Below, piece after piece: positions 33,111 through 44,582 of a stretch of DNA of 64,000 bases (positions are counted from its first letter, which is position 1; the number at the start of each line of letters is the position of its first letter). Origin of the DNA: Acytostelium subglobosum LB1 (Eukaryota; Evosea; Eumycetozoa; Acytosteliales; Acytosteliaceae); contig NW_012236524.1 of assembly GCF_000787575.1 (NCBI RefSeq), forward strand, positions 807,665 through 871,664, given 5' to 3'. The position numbers and the translations under genes were made by a program. The notes below the pieces were generated by a model, which ran no database searches, was not told the origin of the DNA, and saw nothing but the letters and a program-made list of their open reading frames with translations.

Positions 33111-35747
33111 TTATGATGGATGTAATATTGTTGCAGTGTTTCCACTTCCATGTTCTCCGCCAACACTGGCATGCGCATGTTGGCCCGCTACTACTCGACT
33201 CTTGACGACATCTTTTAGAATGTCCTCGATGGTCTCCATCTTGGACCTTAGTGATACAACCTGTAGATGCATGTACATGTACATTGAAATGGCCAGCAGT
33301 AACATTGCCACCAGTATGAATCCAGACAATGTAAGACTACCATACTTGGTAGACAACTTGAGTTTGAATCCCAATGGTATCTCCTCTTTGGTATGTTGTT
33401 GTTGTTGTTGTTGTTTTTGTTGCTGTTGTTGTAGTTTGGATGCTGTTATTGATGATGGTACACCAAAGCTACTACTTATGTCTGAGAGGTTGCCGGAACT
33501 ATTATTTACAGGTAGGCCAATGTTGGTAGGCTGGGGAGAGCCGATGGGTATCGATGTGGACGTGCTGTGGAGCACGGGTGTGTGATGATGTGAATGGTTG
33601 GGCGATCCAACGTTGGACACCTGGCCCGAAGAGGTCATTAGGTGTTGGCGACTCCTTGACCGCAGATGATGTGGCTTGGGCGAGTCGAGCGTGGGAGATG
33701 ACACCGCAGGCTGCTCCTCATTCTTTAGACGGGCAATAGAGTCGATCAACTCCTTCTTGTTGTCAATACTACGATTGAGCACCAGTTGTGAAGGCTGCGC
33801 TGTGATCATTGTTGGCTTGGGCTTTAGCTGCATCGTCTTTTGTATCTCCTGCTTGGCGAGTTGCACCCACTGAGTGAAGGAGCCCTTGGACTCCTTGATG
33901 GTGCCCGCTTCGATCTTGCTCTTGAACCACGTCTTCTTGATGAAGCGCACACACAGCTGGATGGACAGACGACATGTCTCGCTCGATGTCTCCACCACAT
34001 CCCACTTGGCTTCGATACGAAAGTGGTCGCCATAGGGTATGTCCAACATGATAGTGTCAGTCTCCACTGCCAGCTTCTTGTTGGTCAGATGATATCGCTG
34101 TGTCTCCTGTATCCTTGTCTTGTCGGGGCCAATTGGAGAGTTGACTGGGGCCACATACTCCAGCTCACGCACCGTTCCAAAGCGCTCTCTATGAGTCCAG
34201 TTCTTCACAACGATATTACTATCGCCTCGCTTGGCATGATAAGTATGAGCAAAGTTACATTGATCCGAGCAGAGTACCCTGAAGAAGTTAACTACACTGA
34301 TGTTAAAGTTCTCTACAAGTAACTCCTGGAACTCAGACACTTGATTGATTGATATGATTGGAGTGAGTTGAGTGAGTAAGTGAGTGATGTTGATGATGGT
34401 GATCCATATGATGTACATACCTGAACTTTCAAGTATCGAAGCCTGTTCGTTGGTCGATAGGTATTGCTCAATGTCACCATAGAGTTCGTCGAATGGACTC
34501 TTCTCCTCGGCGGATGGCTTTGGACTTGCCACAGTTGCCGGCTTTGTCGCCGACTGTGTAGCAGGTACATTCATCTGTGCCTTGCTCAAGTCTGTTGTTG
34601 ATGTGTTGGTATTCAGTGATGATGTTGATGGTATAGTTGTGTCCACCTGTGATGATGTTGTTGACTTGTTATTATTATTGTTGTTGTTGTTGTCGATTGA
34701 GTTGGCGATGCTCTTTTGTTGTTGTTGTTGTTGTTGTTGTTGCTGCTCTGAGCCAATGATTGATGCTGACTTCAAGTCAGAGGTCGTCAGCTCACTTATA
34801 CTTGTAGAGGAGGATGATGTATCTGTTGCAGTACCGTTGGTAGAATGACTTGTATGATCATCAAACCCGATCATTTGGTCTTCCTCTGCGTCGTCGTCGA
34901 CACTTTGGGACGATACATCTTCATGGGTCTCACCCGTAACGTCACGCCACGCATCCAACATGTCGTGATAGGTCTTGTCCCTCAACACAAACGAGGCAAA
35001 CACAAACTACAGATTGATTCATCGTTTGATCGGAGGGTCAGAATATCGATCGGGAGTGTCGTTTCGATTTCGAATCAATCAATCACTTACCTTTTGTCCA
35101 TTCTGCAATACAAGTTCTATACCAACAGGGAAACGCTTCTTTGTTATGCTTATGATGTCCTTGATCATCAATGTCTCCATCGTCTTGATGCCAAAGATCT
35201 TGGACTCGAAGCAGATGTAGTTTGTGAACAGGTACATGCGCCCATGCAGCAGTATCTGCCTGTAGAGCGCAGCCGAGTAGTCGTCTATCAGTATCTCTGA
35301 CGACGGCAGTTTGAACTTCTTAATGTATGGATTGCTCTTCATTCGATTGTCCAGCGTCTTTGAGATTGGTGGTTCGTCACCAACAATCGTCCGATGCTTG
35401 CCTGGCAGCAACAACTTTGGCGAAAGGAATGGCTTGCGCTTTCCCTGCTTGTCGGCATCGCCGCCCGCATGCTTAAAGTCATCGCTCTGGCTCCGCCCAC
35501 GATGAGGAGTCGACGATTCCTTGCTTCCACTATTATTGTAATCTTTGCTCTTGGGGCGTTCGCCGCGCGCAGGTGTGGACGAAGCCGACACTGGTGCGCT
35601 TATATTATCATTATTGGAAGGAGAAACAGAGGCTGTTGTCGTCGTCAATTGAGGAGATAATGATTGAGCTGTATTCAACGGAGACATTATCGGTGCACTT
35701 GTTGGAGCGGCACCAACTGACAATGAAGGTGATAAGCTTGCCATCAT
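33111..35747 (-). CDS. GRAM/VASt domain protein, sterol-transfer (Lam/GRAMD1) type
   Basis: Three exons: 35091-35747, 34421-35006, 33111-34339, 823 aa. A low-complexity N-terminus leads to a GRAM domain (about residues 137-240, with LYRQILLHGRMYLFTNYICFES), a linker with poly-Q and poly-N, a VASt/StART-like domain (about 416-585, with YHAKRGD and VKNWTHRERFGTVREL), a second low-complexity linker with poly-Q, a TM helix (about 753-774) and a short C-terminus. This order matches yeast Lam and animal GRAMD1/Aster proteins, which are anchored in the ER and move sterol at contact sites with other membranes. The second intron (34340-34420) is 81 nt, in phase and stop-free, so retention would insert 27 residues. 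Confidence 0.88.
33392..33435 (-). repeat. poly-glutamine codon repeat
   Basis: CAA/CAG run inside the GRAM/VASt gene; a second run lies at about 34710-34745. Confidence 0.85.
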
Positions 35748-36868
35748 TTATATACTCGCTTTCACTCCTCCTTCTATCTTCTCTAATGTTTAATTGATTG
35801 ATTGTCTGGGTGACCAAAGGTAGTAATATATGTATAATTATGGCAAACAAGTATATATATAGTATTGATATCCTATTATATGTTGTATTTCCTATTCCTA
35901 ATGTTATATATATCCTGTATTACTACTGCTTCTATCAATATTTATAAATGTATTTATCCAATGAATGGATGCTTTAAATGTTGTGTATAATAGTACTATT
36001 ATATATTTATGTTGTTGATGGTGATGGTAATGGTGAAGATGAAGGTGATGTTGGTGTTGACCTGGTATGGTGTGTTGTGTGTGTGCGTGTTGGAACTTGG
36101 AAGTAATTGATGGCGCGTTTAGTTGAGTGGTGGCGAGTGGTGTTGTTGCCGACACTGACACTGGATGTTAGAGATAGTGGTAATGGTAATGGTAATATAT
36201 AACAAGCCAAGCCAAGCCAAGCCAATCCACAAATATATATTTATAAATAATTAAGTTGAGTTTGTTGATGTCTTAAGTGTATATAATTGTATTGTGTTGT
36301 TGATTGAACGATGTTATTATTATTATTATTGAAGCTTCCAAACTAATAATAAATACGCTAACACTGGTAAAAGGTATGTTTAAGTTTACGCGAGGACAAA
36401 GAAAGAGAGAGTTGTCAACAAACAAACAAACAAACAAACCAAAAGGTACAATGATAGTGAAGTTGGTGATAGAAATAGAGATAACTAATGCTACTGTTGG
36501 TTGTGAAGTTAGATGTAGATCACTGATGCTGTTGCAAAGCCGCCATCATCACGAATAGTGGTGAAGCATCACTACTTATATTAATCGGAAGTCAAGCAAG
36601 TCATTCGACGCGGCGAGACTTACACCAACCTTGAAGGTAGAACGGCCAAAGATTGTGGGGTGACTCGACCATGGTGCGTAGGGCCAGGTGATGGTGTGAT
36701 CATGCGTCCAACATCATCGCGAGCAAAAGTGATGCCCAGAGTTCGCGTTGTGGTGCTTTGGTTAGCCCAAAAAAAAACTGACGCAGTGGACACGTTGACA
36801 CTAGGCCGGGGACAGAGTCCTTGGTTCGCAAGTGGTGCCCTAATAGGTCCAATTGACTCTAATTGCGG
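35748..36868. other. long intergenic region
   Basis: AT-rich. Holds a GATGGTGATGG-type repeat (about 36013-36060), GGTAATGGTAATGG (36178-36195), a CCAAG pentamer run (36205-36223) and an ACAAACAA run (36418-36437). No coding frame is convincing and no tRNA-like fold was recognised. Confidence 0.45.
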
Positions 36869-37853
36869 TCAACTCTTATGCACCGTTTCGTCTTGGTCAG
36901 ATGAGAGTGTGATCGCATAGAGCAGAGACTCTGGCGTGGGCAAAGATGCCGTTGCTGACACGGCAGGCCTGTTGCCGCTGATGTTGTTGTTGTTGTTGCA
37001 TCGAAGTACCGCGTCTCCTGTTGTAGGGCCTATCACTGCGATCTTAGCCTGCGATAGAAGAGGATGTGTCTGTTGAAGATGGCTCATGCACTCGAACCCT
37101 GAAGGGCTGAAGTAGACCACCCAGTCCAGCCGTGGAGGTATGGACAACCCATTGTCAGTCTTGACAGCGAGCGCATCAATCAAAGTGTCACCAGAGATGT
37201 TTGTCGCTGTTGACGTGGTGTATGCAGTGACTTCATCGACAAGACATCCACCCTGTACAAGAATAGTTGGTAACTCGTCTCTCCTTAAGTTGCCACATGG
37301 ATAGAGAAGTCGTTGTCGTTGATGTTCACTCTCTGATGTAGGAATTTCCTGTCTTTGTACAATCGACTCAGCCAATGATCTGGCATTACCAAGAACAACT
37401 GCATGCGATAGAGATGATGTGTTTAGGCCTATACTCGTGGCGATGGACTTTAAAGCATTGAGTGAAGTCTGACCAACAATATAGAGTTTCTTCTCAGTCA
37501 ACCAACACTTGATAGCATCAATCGTCGTCTCGTCTTGATAAGTATCGATCATCAACTTGATTGTACCAACTGCATTACAAGATGTTATAACCAATGAGCT
37601 ATAACAATCTACATTATCTACCATACATTGTTTCAACCTATCCACATTACAATATGTAATCTTTAACAATGGCATGAAGTATACATTATATGAATGATCT
37701 TCAAACAACTATTAATTCAATCATTAGTTCATTAGTTCATTAGTTCATTCATTCAAATTATAACAAGTTATGTATTCTTACCGATTGATAGGGATCAACA
37801 TCAGTATCATCCTTTGGTGCTTTAAAGAATAGTATTGACTTGTTATTGTTCAT
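36869..37853 (-). CDS. uroporphyrinogen-III synthase
   Basis: Two exons, 37782-37853 and 36869-37708 (phase 0), 303 aa. The sequence follows the two-lobed HemD fold: an N-terminal FKAPKDDTDPYQ start, then a VITSCNAVGTIK segment, YIVGQTSLNAL (the usual VG-xTA region), LYPCGNLRRDELPTIL, VDEVTAYTT, VVYFSPSGFECM and IAVIGPTTGDAV. These are the hallmark segments of the enzyme that cyclises hydroxymethylbilane, with inversion of ring D, on the way to haem. It is slightly longer than the human enzyme (265 aa). A spacer with poly-Asn near the end is a low-complexity insert typical of these amoebae. Confidence 0.88.
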
Positions 37854-38058
37854 AATGTTGTGTAGCGTGGATGGATATCATCGTCTGTCTTTCTCTCTTT
37901 CCAAAGTTGTTTGTCAGTTGGGTCAGGGGTTCCCAAACGATTTTCGAAAAGTGAGTTGATTTTTGGTCCTTGTGGCTTTTGAGGTCTAAAGACAATCCGG
38001 TTAAACTTTCCACATCATCACTCGCAACAATACTACACACACATTCACTCGATCAATC

Positions 38059-38093
<35 letters not shown>

Positions 38094-38621
38094 TTGATCA
38101 CTGATCAATCAAATCAAATACATCAGTAACATTCCTTATTACTTGTTTATCTACAAACATTGTATTCCTTTACAGCATGCTTTGATTGGACACTATCAAC
38201 TTGCCAAACAACAATATATAGTTTACCATTTTTCCTCTCCTTCCTCCCTCCCTCCTTCCTCCTCTTCCTCTCCCTACCCTACCCTTTTTTTAAACCATCA
38301 ACCTCTCCTCTCTCTCCTCATATCACTTCACATTACTATCCTTTGATTATACATTGTACACTCATTCAATCTCCTTTTTTCCGTCCTCCTTCTCCTTCCT
38401 CTCTCCCTCCTTCCTCCCTTTTTCAGACCCTTACCGATCATCCATCAACCAACAGCAGCAGCAGTAGCAGACAGCATATCCTATTTATTTAAACAATAGC
38501 AACAACAACCAACAACACCAATAACACAACAGCAGACAAACATATATATTCAAGCAGACATACAGCAGATAGACAGACAAGCAACAACATCATTCAAACA
38601 AACAAACAAAACAACACTAAA
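37854..38621. other. intergenic; pyrimidine-rich leader of the G-alpha gene
   Basis: Contains an AC microsatellite (38069-38093), a long C/T-rich tract (about 38217-38425) and A/C-rich CAACAA repeats just before the ATG at 38622. No separate gene seen. Confidence 0.5.
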
Positions 38622-39875
38622 ATGACAATCAAGAGCCAGGACGTCTCGAGGGACCCTAACGAGGCCCGGCAAAAGTCACTCGAGATTGATAAGACCCTGA
38701 AGAGGGAATCGACCAACACATCTGTGTTTAAGATCCTGCTGTTGGGCTCATCAGACTCGGGCAAGTCCACAATGTTCAAACAGATGAAGATCATCCAGGA
38801 GAACGGTGGCTACACAGAGTCAGAGTTGATTGCCAATCGAGGCCTCATCTATGACAACATCGTCAGTCTAATGCATCTGCTGCTCGAGGCCATGTACAAT
38901 GATCGCGGCAGCAACTACGAGCTGGGCACCGACGACCTTATGTACTTTGAGGATCCGGCACACTTTGAGCGTGCGGTGCGTGTCAAGCATGCCCACGCCC
39001 TCCTTCGCGCCGGCCAAGCCATTGCCAGTTGGACACTCATCATCCAAGACATCATGACCCTCTGGCAGACCAACGAGATACAGCATCAATACACCATCAG
39101 AGAGAATGGTGGTCTAGGCTCTTCACAATATCAACTCAATGATTCAGCTTCATAGTAAGTGTACCCTATGGGCGGAATGGCAAGGCTCACTCACTTACTT
39201 ACTCATCTTGCCCAACAGCTTCCTCAACAACCTAGATGCGTACTCAACAGAGACGTTCATACCGACCGAACAGGATATACTTAGAGTACGAACAAAGACA
39301 ACAAGTGTCAAAGAAGCTGAATATGTGTTCAGAGGTCTACGATTCATGTAAGCTTACATGTGAATGAATGAATGTGTAGCCACTCAATCACTAACAAACT
39401 CATACTCATACAACAGGATGGTCGATGTTGGAGGACAGAAGAGCCATCGAAGAAAGTGGATACAATGCTTTGATGGAGTGTCAGCGGTGTTGTTTGTGTC
39501 CTCGCTTAGTTCGTATGACCAGGTACTCGAGGAGGATGGCAAGACGAATAGGTTGGAGGACTCGCTGACACTGTTCAAAGAGATTGTCAACTCGACATGT
39601 TCAAGAAGAGCGCGATGGTATTGTTCTTGAACAAGGTGGATATCTTCAAACACAAGATCAAGCGCGTGCCCCTCTCCAAGTACTTTAGCGATTATAATGG
39701 TGGCTCAAGCTTCAAGGCGGCGGCCAGCTTCGTTTCCAGTCAATTCCTGAAGCGCATCGAGCCCAGACGCTCGTGCTACCAACATGTGACATGTGCCATC
39801 GATACCGACAATGTCAAAGTTGCCTTCCAGACCATCATCGATGACTTTATCAAGAAGTCCGTGGCCATGTTCTAG
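38622..39875 (+). CDS. divergent heterotrimeric G-protein alpha subunit
   Basis: Three exons: 38622-39154, 39219-39347, 39417-39875, about 370 aa. G1 is GSSDSGKST (residues 42-50) where most G-alphas have GAGESGKST. Switch I keeps the catalytic Arg (RVRTKTT), switch II keeps the Gln ([12 protein letters not shown]), then NKVD and TCAID; the helical domain is present. The N-terminus has neither Gly2 nor a nearby Cys, so the usual myristate/palmitate sites are missing, and the C-terminus (KKSVAMF) lacks the Cys at -4. The frame breaks by one base near 39597, between EIVNST and [15 protein letters not shown], with no splice signal; the rest is well conserved, so a missing base in the assembly is most likely. 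Expected role: coupling cAMP- or folate-type receptors to effectors. Confidence 0.82.
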
Positions 39876-40917
39876 TCATCACTGTGTGGGCGCGTGGTTC
39901 GCGCGCGTGGTCTGTGCCTAGCTGGCTGGCAGACTTGCGACGCGCATCCAACATCCTTCCTCCTCCCTCCCCTTTTCCTCCCAACACCTCCCGCCTTTCT
40001 TTTCATTTCCTTCCTTTCATTTCCTTTCCTTTCATTTCCTTCCTTTCCCATCCACTCCTCCCTTCCCTCCCCTTTCCTTTCCTCTCTCCACCTCCTTTCC
40101 TTTTCCTTTTTCTGTACCTTCCTACTACTCTCTTCAATCGATCATCCTCTCCTCTACTTTACAAGCCAAAGTGTACATTTACCATTCAATTCCCTTCACA
40201 TATTACTCAGTGCTTCATACAATCTATACTATACTATACACCTTGCATTATTAGTTACCGAATCAATCTAATAAAGCACATTTTAGAGAGACGACCTTTC
40301 CCCTCAATCACTGCCTCACTGTTGGCAACATACAACAGATCTTTGGATACCAGCCATCTGTCAATGGGAATGTGTAGCGCCCATACCCCTCTAGGAATGG
40401 CACAAGTGATGATTCACTGACTAGATTCGTTGCCCATCAATTTATTCCAAAAATAATCATTATCGTCATTGATCATTGTAACAGGGCCTGACGATACACG
40501 ACACAATTGATGTGTGTGTTTGAGGGGTACTAGTAGGTGGTGGGTCCAAGGAGTGTTCCCCAAACACATTCGTCAGACGCCACCTTACGACCCACTGTAT
40601 TTCAAAGGGGTGTGTTCCCAACAACAACAACTACAATGCATTGCTTCAAGCACATCCAGTAACATTGTGAACACACTTATTCATTCATTCATTCATTCAT
40701 TCACTTGACTTATACTTATAATTATACTTATATAATAAATAAATAGTACTAGTAGCAACTTAGTTAATACCTTTCCAACCCTTCCCTCCCTTCACCTTCC
40801 AAGAGCCACTCAATGGTCCATCCATCAATCCCTCTCTTGCACATCGACTGACATACAACAGACCCCAAACAAACATTACAACAACTTAAAGAACAAACAA
40901 CAACAACAACAACAACA
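39876..40917. other. intergenic with strong pyrimidine tract
   Basis: 39950-40135 is almost pure C/T on the plus strand (TTTCCTTCC units). After it, mixed sequence, an ATTC tetranucleotide run near 40680-40702, and a CAA run up to the ATG at 40918. No gene seen. Confidence 0.5.
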
Positions 40918-41754
40918 ATGGAACAATTAGTAACATCATTGAAGAAGCAATTTGCCAATAACGGTTTCAATATCGTCGAGCCGTTCATGGTAAATGATTA
41001 CAACAATGCTTGCAAGTACAAGCTCAATAATATGGGCAATGACAATGCGATGGGCTTGGTCGTGGGCTGCAGCAAGCACTTTTGGGAGCACTTTGTACGC
41101 TTCATTGTCGATCTTGACCAGATCCCCAAGGACCCCATGAACACGTTCTGTCTAACGACGATCGAGCAAGTGCTCTCTAGCAACGACGAGGCGCAGAAGC
41201 ACCGTTTCGACGTGCGCTACGACTGGAACACCGTTCAGTCTGGCCGCTACGCGCACATGCAAACCGCCGGTCACTTTGCCGGTGTCGCTCACTACGACCA
41301 GGACGTGATGTGGTCGATCCATCCAGAGTATGGCCTCTGGTTCGTCTTCCGCGCCATCATTGTGTTCGACGTGCCCTTCACGGGAGAGCGTCCGACGCCC
41401 GCCCGCAACCTCTTCACGACAGAGGCCAAGCGCGAGATGATGAAGTGGACGACCGTAGCCATTGACGAGGGTTGGAGCAACCTGGAGACACGTCTCAAGA
41501 TTCGCGAGTCCTGTCCACATGGACGCGAACTGTACCGCTACGAAGGTGACATGTTTGATTACTTCTATCCAATCCAGAGGTCGGCTCGCTCTGTCCTCGA
41601 GTCAATCATTCAACAGCATGACAGCACAGTGGAAGGACGTCTGCGCAAACAATCTTCCTCCTCATCGGCCACCCCCTGTAACGATGATACAATCGTCCCA
41701 GTCTCCGTGCCACTCGTGTCGACAGTTCCAGACACCATCATGTTGCAGCCATAG
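40918..41754 (+). CDS. MMACHC-like cobalamin-processing protein
   Basis: 278 aa, one exon. The core matches MMACHC (CblC): QTAGHFAGVAHYDQ (residues 115-128), corresponding to the human QTAAHVAGAAYYYQ, then IHPEYGLWFVFRAIIVF (134-150), corresponding to the human IHPRFGGWFAIRGVVLL, and a final acidic/aromatic region. In animals the protein removes the upper ligand of cobalamins with glutathione and passes B12 to methionine synthase and methylmalonyl-CoA mutase. The C-terminal S/T-rich tail is not shared with the human protein. Codons are unusually C/G-ending, suggesting good expression. The ATG follows a CAA run typical of dictyostelid leaders. Confidence 0.85.
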   Translation: MEQLVTSLKKQFANNGFNIVEPFMVNDYNNACKYKLNNMGNDNAMGLVVGCSKHFWEHFVRFIVDLDQIPKDPMNTFCLTTIEQVLSSNDEAQKHRFDVRYDWNTVQSGRYAHMQTAGHFAGVAHYDQDVMWSIHPEYGLWFVFRAIIVFDVPFTGERPTPARNLFTTEAKREMMKWTTVAIDEGWSNLETRLKIRESCPHGRELYRYEGDMFDYFYPIQRSARSVLESIIQQHDSTVEGRLRKQSSSSSATPCNDDTIVPVSVPLVSTVPDTIMLQP

Positions 41755-41943
41755 GTGATGGATGAGCGACATACATCAGAGAAGAAGTCAGTCATTAAAG
41801 TTATACCGATGCGATCATTCAATCAATCAATCGATTGACAGAAGTGGAGGTCCATCCATGTTTAATGTGCATCTCTCAATCAAGTGATCGAGTATGTTTA
41901 TCTATATTATTATGTTACAAGGTACATTCAATGTGTCCACTGC

Positions 41944-42467
41944 TTAGGCCTTCAAAGCTGGCTTGGGCTTCTCTGAGAGTAGACGTACAAGTGCAGCAGG
42001 AGGAGCGAACCAGTTGTTGAACATTCCAATTGAGACCAACTCTGGATCGGACAAGACCTCCTTCTTTGAGTATATCAGTGTACATACCAACAAGTTAACA
42101 GGGTACATCAGCAACTTCTTTGGCATTATCTTGATGAATAGTCCCTATTCATTGCATTGTGGTTAGGAATATAACAAGGATGGGATGGATGGGATGGATG
42201 GGATGTCGCGCAGTGCACACTTACATAGAAGAAGTTGTTGTTGGTGGCATAACGCTCTACCATCTTGTGAAGTGACTCGACTGATGGGTTGGTAGCCATG
42301 GCTATCACAACTATAAGTATTAAGAAGAATGTAGTCTTAAGTAAAGTATTGAATATGAATACAACAATGTTGAACAACAAGTTCAACGTTCCAAATAGTA
42401 TTGCAATCAATGTATCTCTAAAGTAAATGATCAATGCCAATATAGATATAGTTGATAACGCTCCCAT
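41944..42467 (-). CDS. small multi-pass membrane protein, unknown family
   Basis: Two exons, 42225-42467 and 41944-42144 (phase 0), 147 aa. The N-terminal half is almost entirely hydrophobic (about residues 5-57, two or three TM helices, with LIAILFGTLNLLFNIVVFIF). A basic middle follows (KIMPKKLLMYPVNLLVCTLIYSK), and a tail rich in Pro, Lys and Ala ends KPKPALKA. The 80-nt intron contains CATCC repeats. I recognise no family. Convergent with the MMACHC-like gene. The closing phase across the intron and the TM pattern support a real gene. Confidence 0.65.
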
Positions 42468-43024
42468 TCTTCTTCTTCTTCTCCTTGTTCTTGACTTGTA
42501 AGATAACTGTTAACTGATACAGATAAGATGGTATTGAGGATAATGACTTGAGAATCGAATGATAATGACCTCAAAGTGTATCCAGGTGATGAGTGATTGA
42601 TTGAGTGACCCAAACAATTATCTGATTGGTTGCATGCACACTTGTGTTATCAAGTTTACTCATTTCTGAGTTTGGTGACTCGTCTTTTCTCAATTTATTA
42701 TCTTTATTTAATTGATTGCCTGATTGATTGATTAGTCGAGTCACCAATGATCATATGACAAGTCAATAACTTAAAGATATAGGTATTATAATTGATGGGA
42801 AAAGAGAACCAGGTAAGGTTTGGGTTAGGGTGAGGGCAAGGGCGAGGGCAAGGGTTAGAGTTTGGCAAGTTTTAAACCAACCCATCAAAGGTTACAATCC
42901 CCAACATCGTGTGATGGTGAAGTTGCATCAACTCATACTTTACTCAATCAATCAATCAATCAGTCAATACATCATTGGTTCGTATTACATTATATAAATA
43001 CACCTAACAAAGAAGGAATATAAG
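42468..43024. other. intergenic with telomere-like G-rich run
   Basis: Between divergent genes. 42822-42858 is GGGTTAGGGTGAGGGCAAGG-type repeat; CAAT repeats follow near 42944. No gene seen. Confidence 0.5.
42822..42858. repeat. interstitial GGGTTAGGG/GAGGGCA repeat
   Basis: G-rich units of six to seven bases, flanked by unique sequence. Confidence 0.75.
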
Positions 43025-43930
43025 ATGGCAACATTACCCCAAAGTGGAATATTGATTGAACATTGTAAGTTTGCCATTGTCATTGAGGCAATGGTATGTG
43101 CTGAACAACATGGTGCATTGAAGATGGCTTGTGGCACATTTGCAAAGACATTGGAGGATATGCAGAGAACTTATCCAAATGATAAGTTGGGTTCAGTCGT
43201 GGCATTTGGTCATAATCTTTGGAAGAGTATCGGTTGCAAGGGAGGACCAGACCTCAAGAACTTTGAGCCGATGGGTGTGGCGCCAGCGACACAACGCGAC
43301 CTGCTCATACACATACAGTCACTGCGCCACGACATCAACTTCACGCTGGCACAGCATGCCATTCGCGCGTTTGGCAACGCAATCAAGGTGCAGGAGGAGA
43401 CACACGCCTTCCGCTGGGTGGAGGAGCGTGACCTGAGCGGCTTCATCGACGGCACTGAGAACCCCAAGGGCGCCAAGGTAGCCAAGGTCGCGCTTGTCAG
43501 CAAGGAGGACGACCCCGACAGTGAGTGTGGCAGCTACGTCCTTGTGCAAAAGTGGGAGCACAACCTGGTCGAGTGGGCCATGTATCCCGAGCAGCAACAG
43601 GAGCGAATGATCGGTCGCACCAAGAAGGACAGTGTCGAGTTGGACGATGACAAGCGCAACGAAACATCACACGTGGCACGCGTTGACTTGAAGGAGAATG
43701 GGCAGGGTCTCAAGATACTCCGACACAGTCTGCCCTATGGCACCGTGAGTGGCAAGCATGGACTCTTCTTCATCGCCTACAGTGGAAGATTGTACAACAT
43801 TGAACGACAGCTACAGAGTATGTTTGGACAGTTGGAAGATGGCAAGACTGATGACATCCTCAAGCTGTCCACACCCGTCAGTGGTGGATATTACTTTGCG
43901 CCCTCCATCAGTAAACTAGCATCCATCTAA
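43025..43930 (+). CDS. dypA: DyP-type haem peroxidase
   Basis: 301 aa, one exon. All family marks are present: GFIDGTENP (residues 139-147) with catalytic Asp142, the proximal haem His216 in SHVARVD, and the distal Arg233 in ILRHSLPYG. The compact length fits the bacterial-like (type A/B) DyPs, and D. discoideum has such an enzyme. It oxidises dyes and other substrates with peroxide; in amoebae it may act on bacterial material taken up by phagocytosis, but no signal peptide is visible, so location is uncertain. The start at 43025 is just upstream of the first conserved block and has an A-rich context. Confidence 0.92.
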   Translation: MATLPQSGILIEHCKFAIVIEAMVCAEQHGALKMACGTFAKTLEDMQRTYPNDKLGSVVAFGHNLWKSIGCKGGPDLKNFEPMGVAPATQRDLLIHIQSLRHDINFTLAQHAIRAFGNAIKVQEETHAFRWVEERDLSGFIDGTENPKGAKVAKVALVSKEDDPDSECGSYVLVQKWEHNLVEWAMYPEQQQERMIGRTKKDSVELDDDKRNETSHVARVDLKENGQGLKILRHSLPYGTVSGKHGLFFIAYSGRLYNIERQLQSMFGQLEDGKTDDILKLSTPVSGGYYFAPSISKLASI

Positions 43931-44582
43931 AGGTCCACCTACCAACAAAGGTTTAGGGTACTCATTGCCCTGCTTGCACGTCATTCTCTCGCCCCTGACC
44001 AGTGAAGGTGAAGGGTGTGGGATGCACATAAATGCGCAACCCACAGGATGGATGTAAAGGTCAAACGAACGAGTAAAGGAAAGATACAAGTATGGATGAC
44101 AATGGATCTTTGTCCTTTGGTGGGTGTCACTCTAGCACGCACACGGATTGGCCCGGCTTGCCCATTGCGTCATCATTCCGGGGCACGCACAACGATGGAA
44201 GGATAATGGTAAAAAAATCGAATTAAAGTGAGTGGGCCCTTTTTTGGCCCGTTTTGACAATGTTAGACGGGCCGTTTGAAGTTATCCATTAGTGTGTTTT
44301 GATTGAAAGGGTCAGGATTGGATAGAGGGTGGGGTAATGCCAGTGATCCATGGTATCTGAATAGGTCATACAATCTATTATTAATATTCAGAGATGTTGT
44401 TTGTATGTGTGACGACTTCCCCCATCATATTGTCATTCCCTGTTGCAAGGGACAACGACCGCCTTTGATTGAGTGATTTGAGTGTGTTAGTTTGTTTATC
44501 TTAATGCTGTACCAGACACTCACTCAATCAATCATTTACTTGCCATACTATAACAAGAGATATATATAATATAAGATATAAG
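43931..44582. other. intergenic with GC-rich inverted repeat
   Basis: GGCCCG (44246-44251) and CGGGCC (44268-44273) form a perfect 6-bp stem in otherwise AT-rich DNA. No gene seen. Confidence 0.45.

Noticed and set aside
36600-36700. GC-richer segment as a possible tRNA or other RNA gene
   Set aside because: No cloverleaf, no A/B-box pair and no T-loop consensus found by eye. No tRNA was recognised anywhere in the window.
38160-38492. Open frame rich in Ser, Pro, Leu and Phe upstream of G-alpha
   Set aside because: Pure consequence of the C/T-rich tract; no starts, domains or codon bias.
39884-40420. Long open frame downstream of G-alpha
   Set aside because: Same cause: pyrimidine-rich 3' flank.
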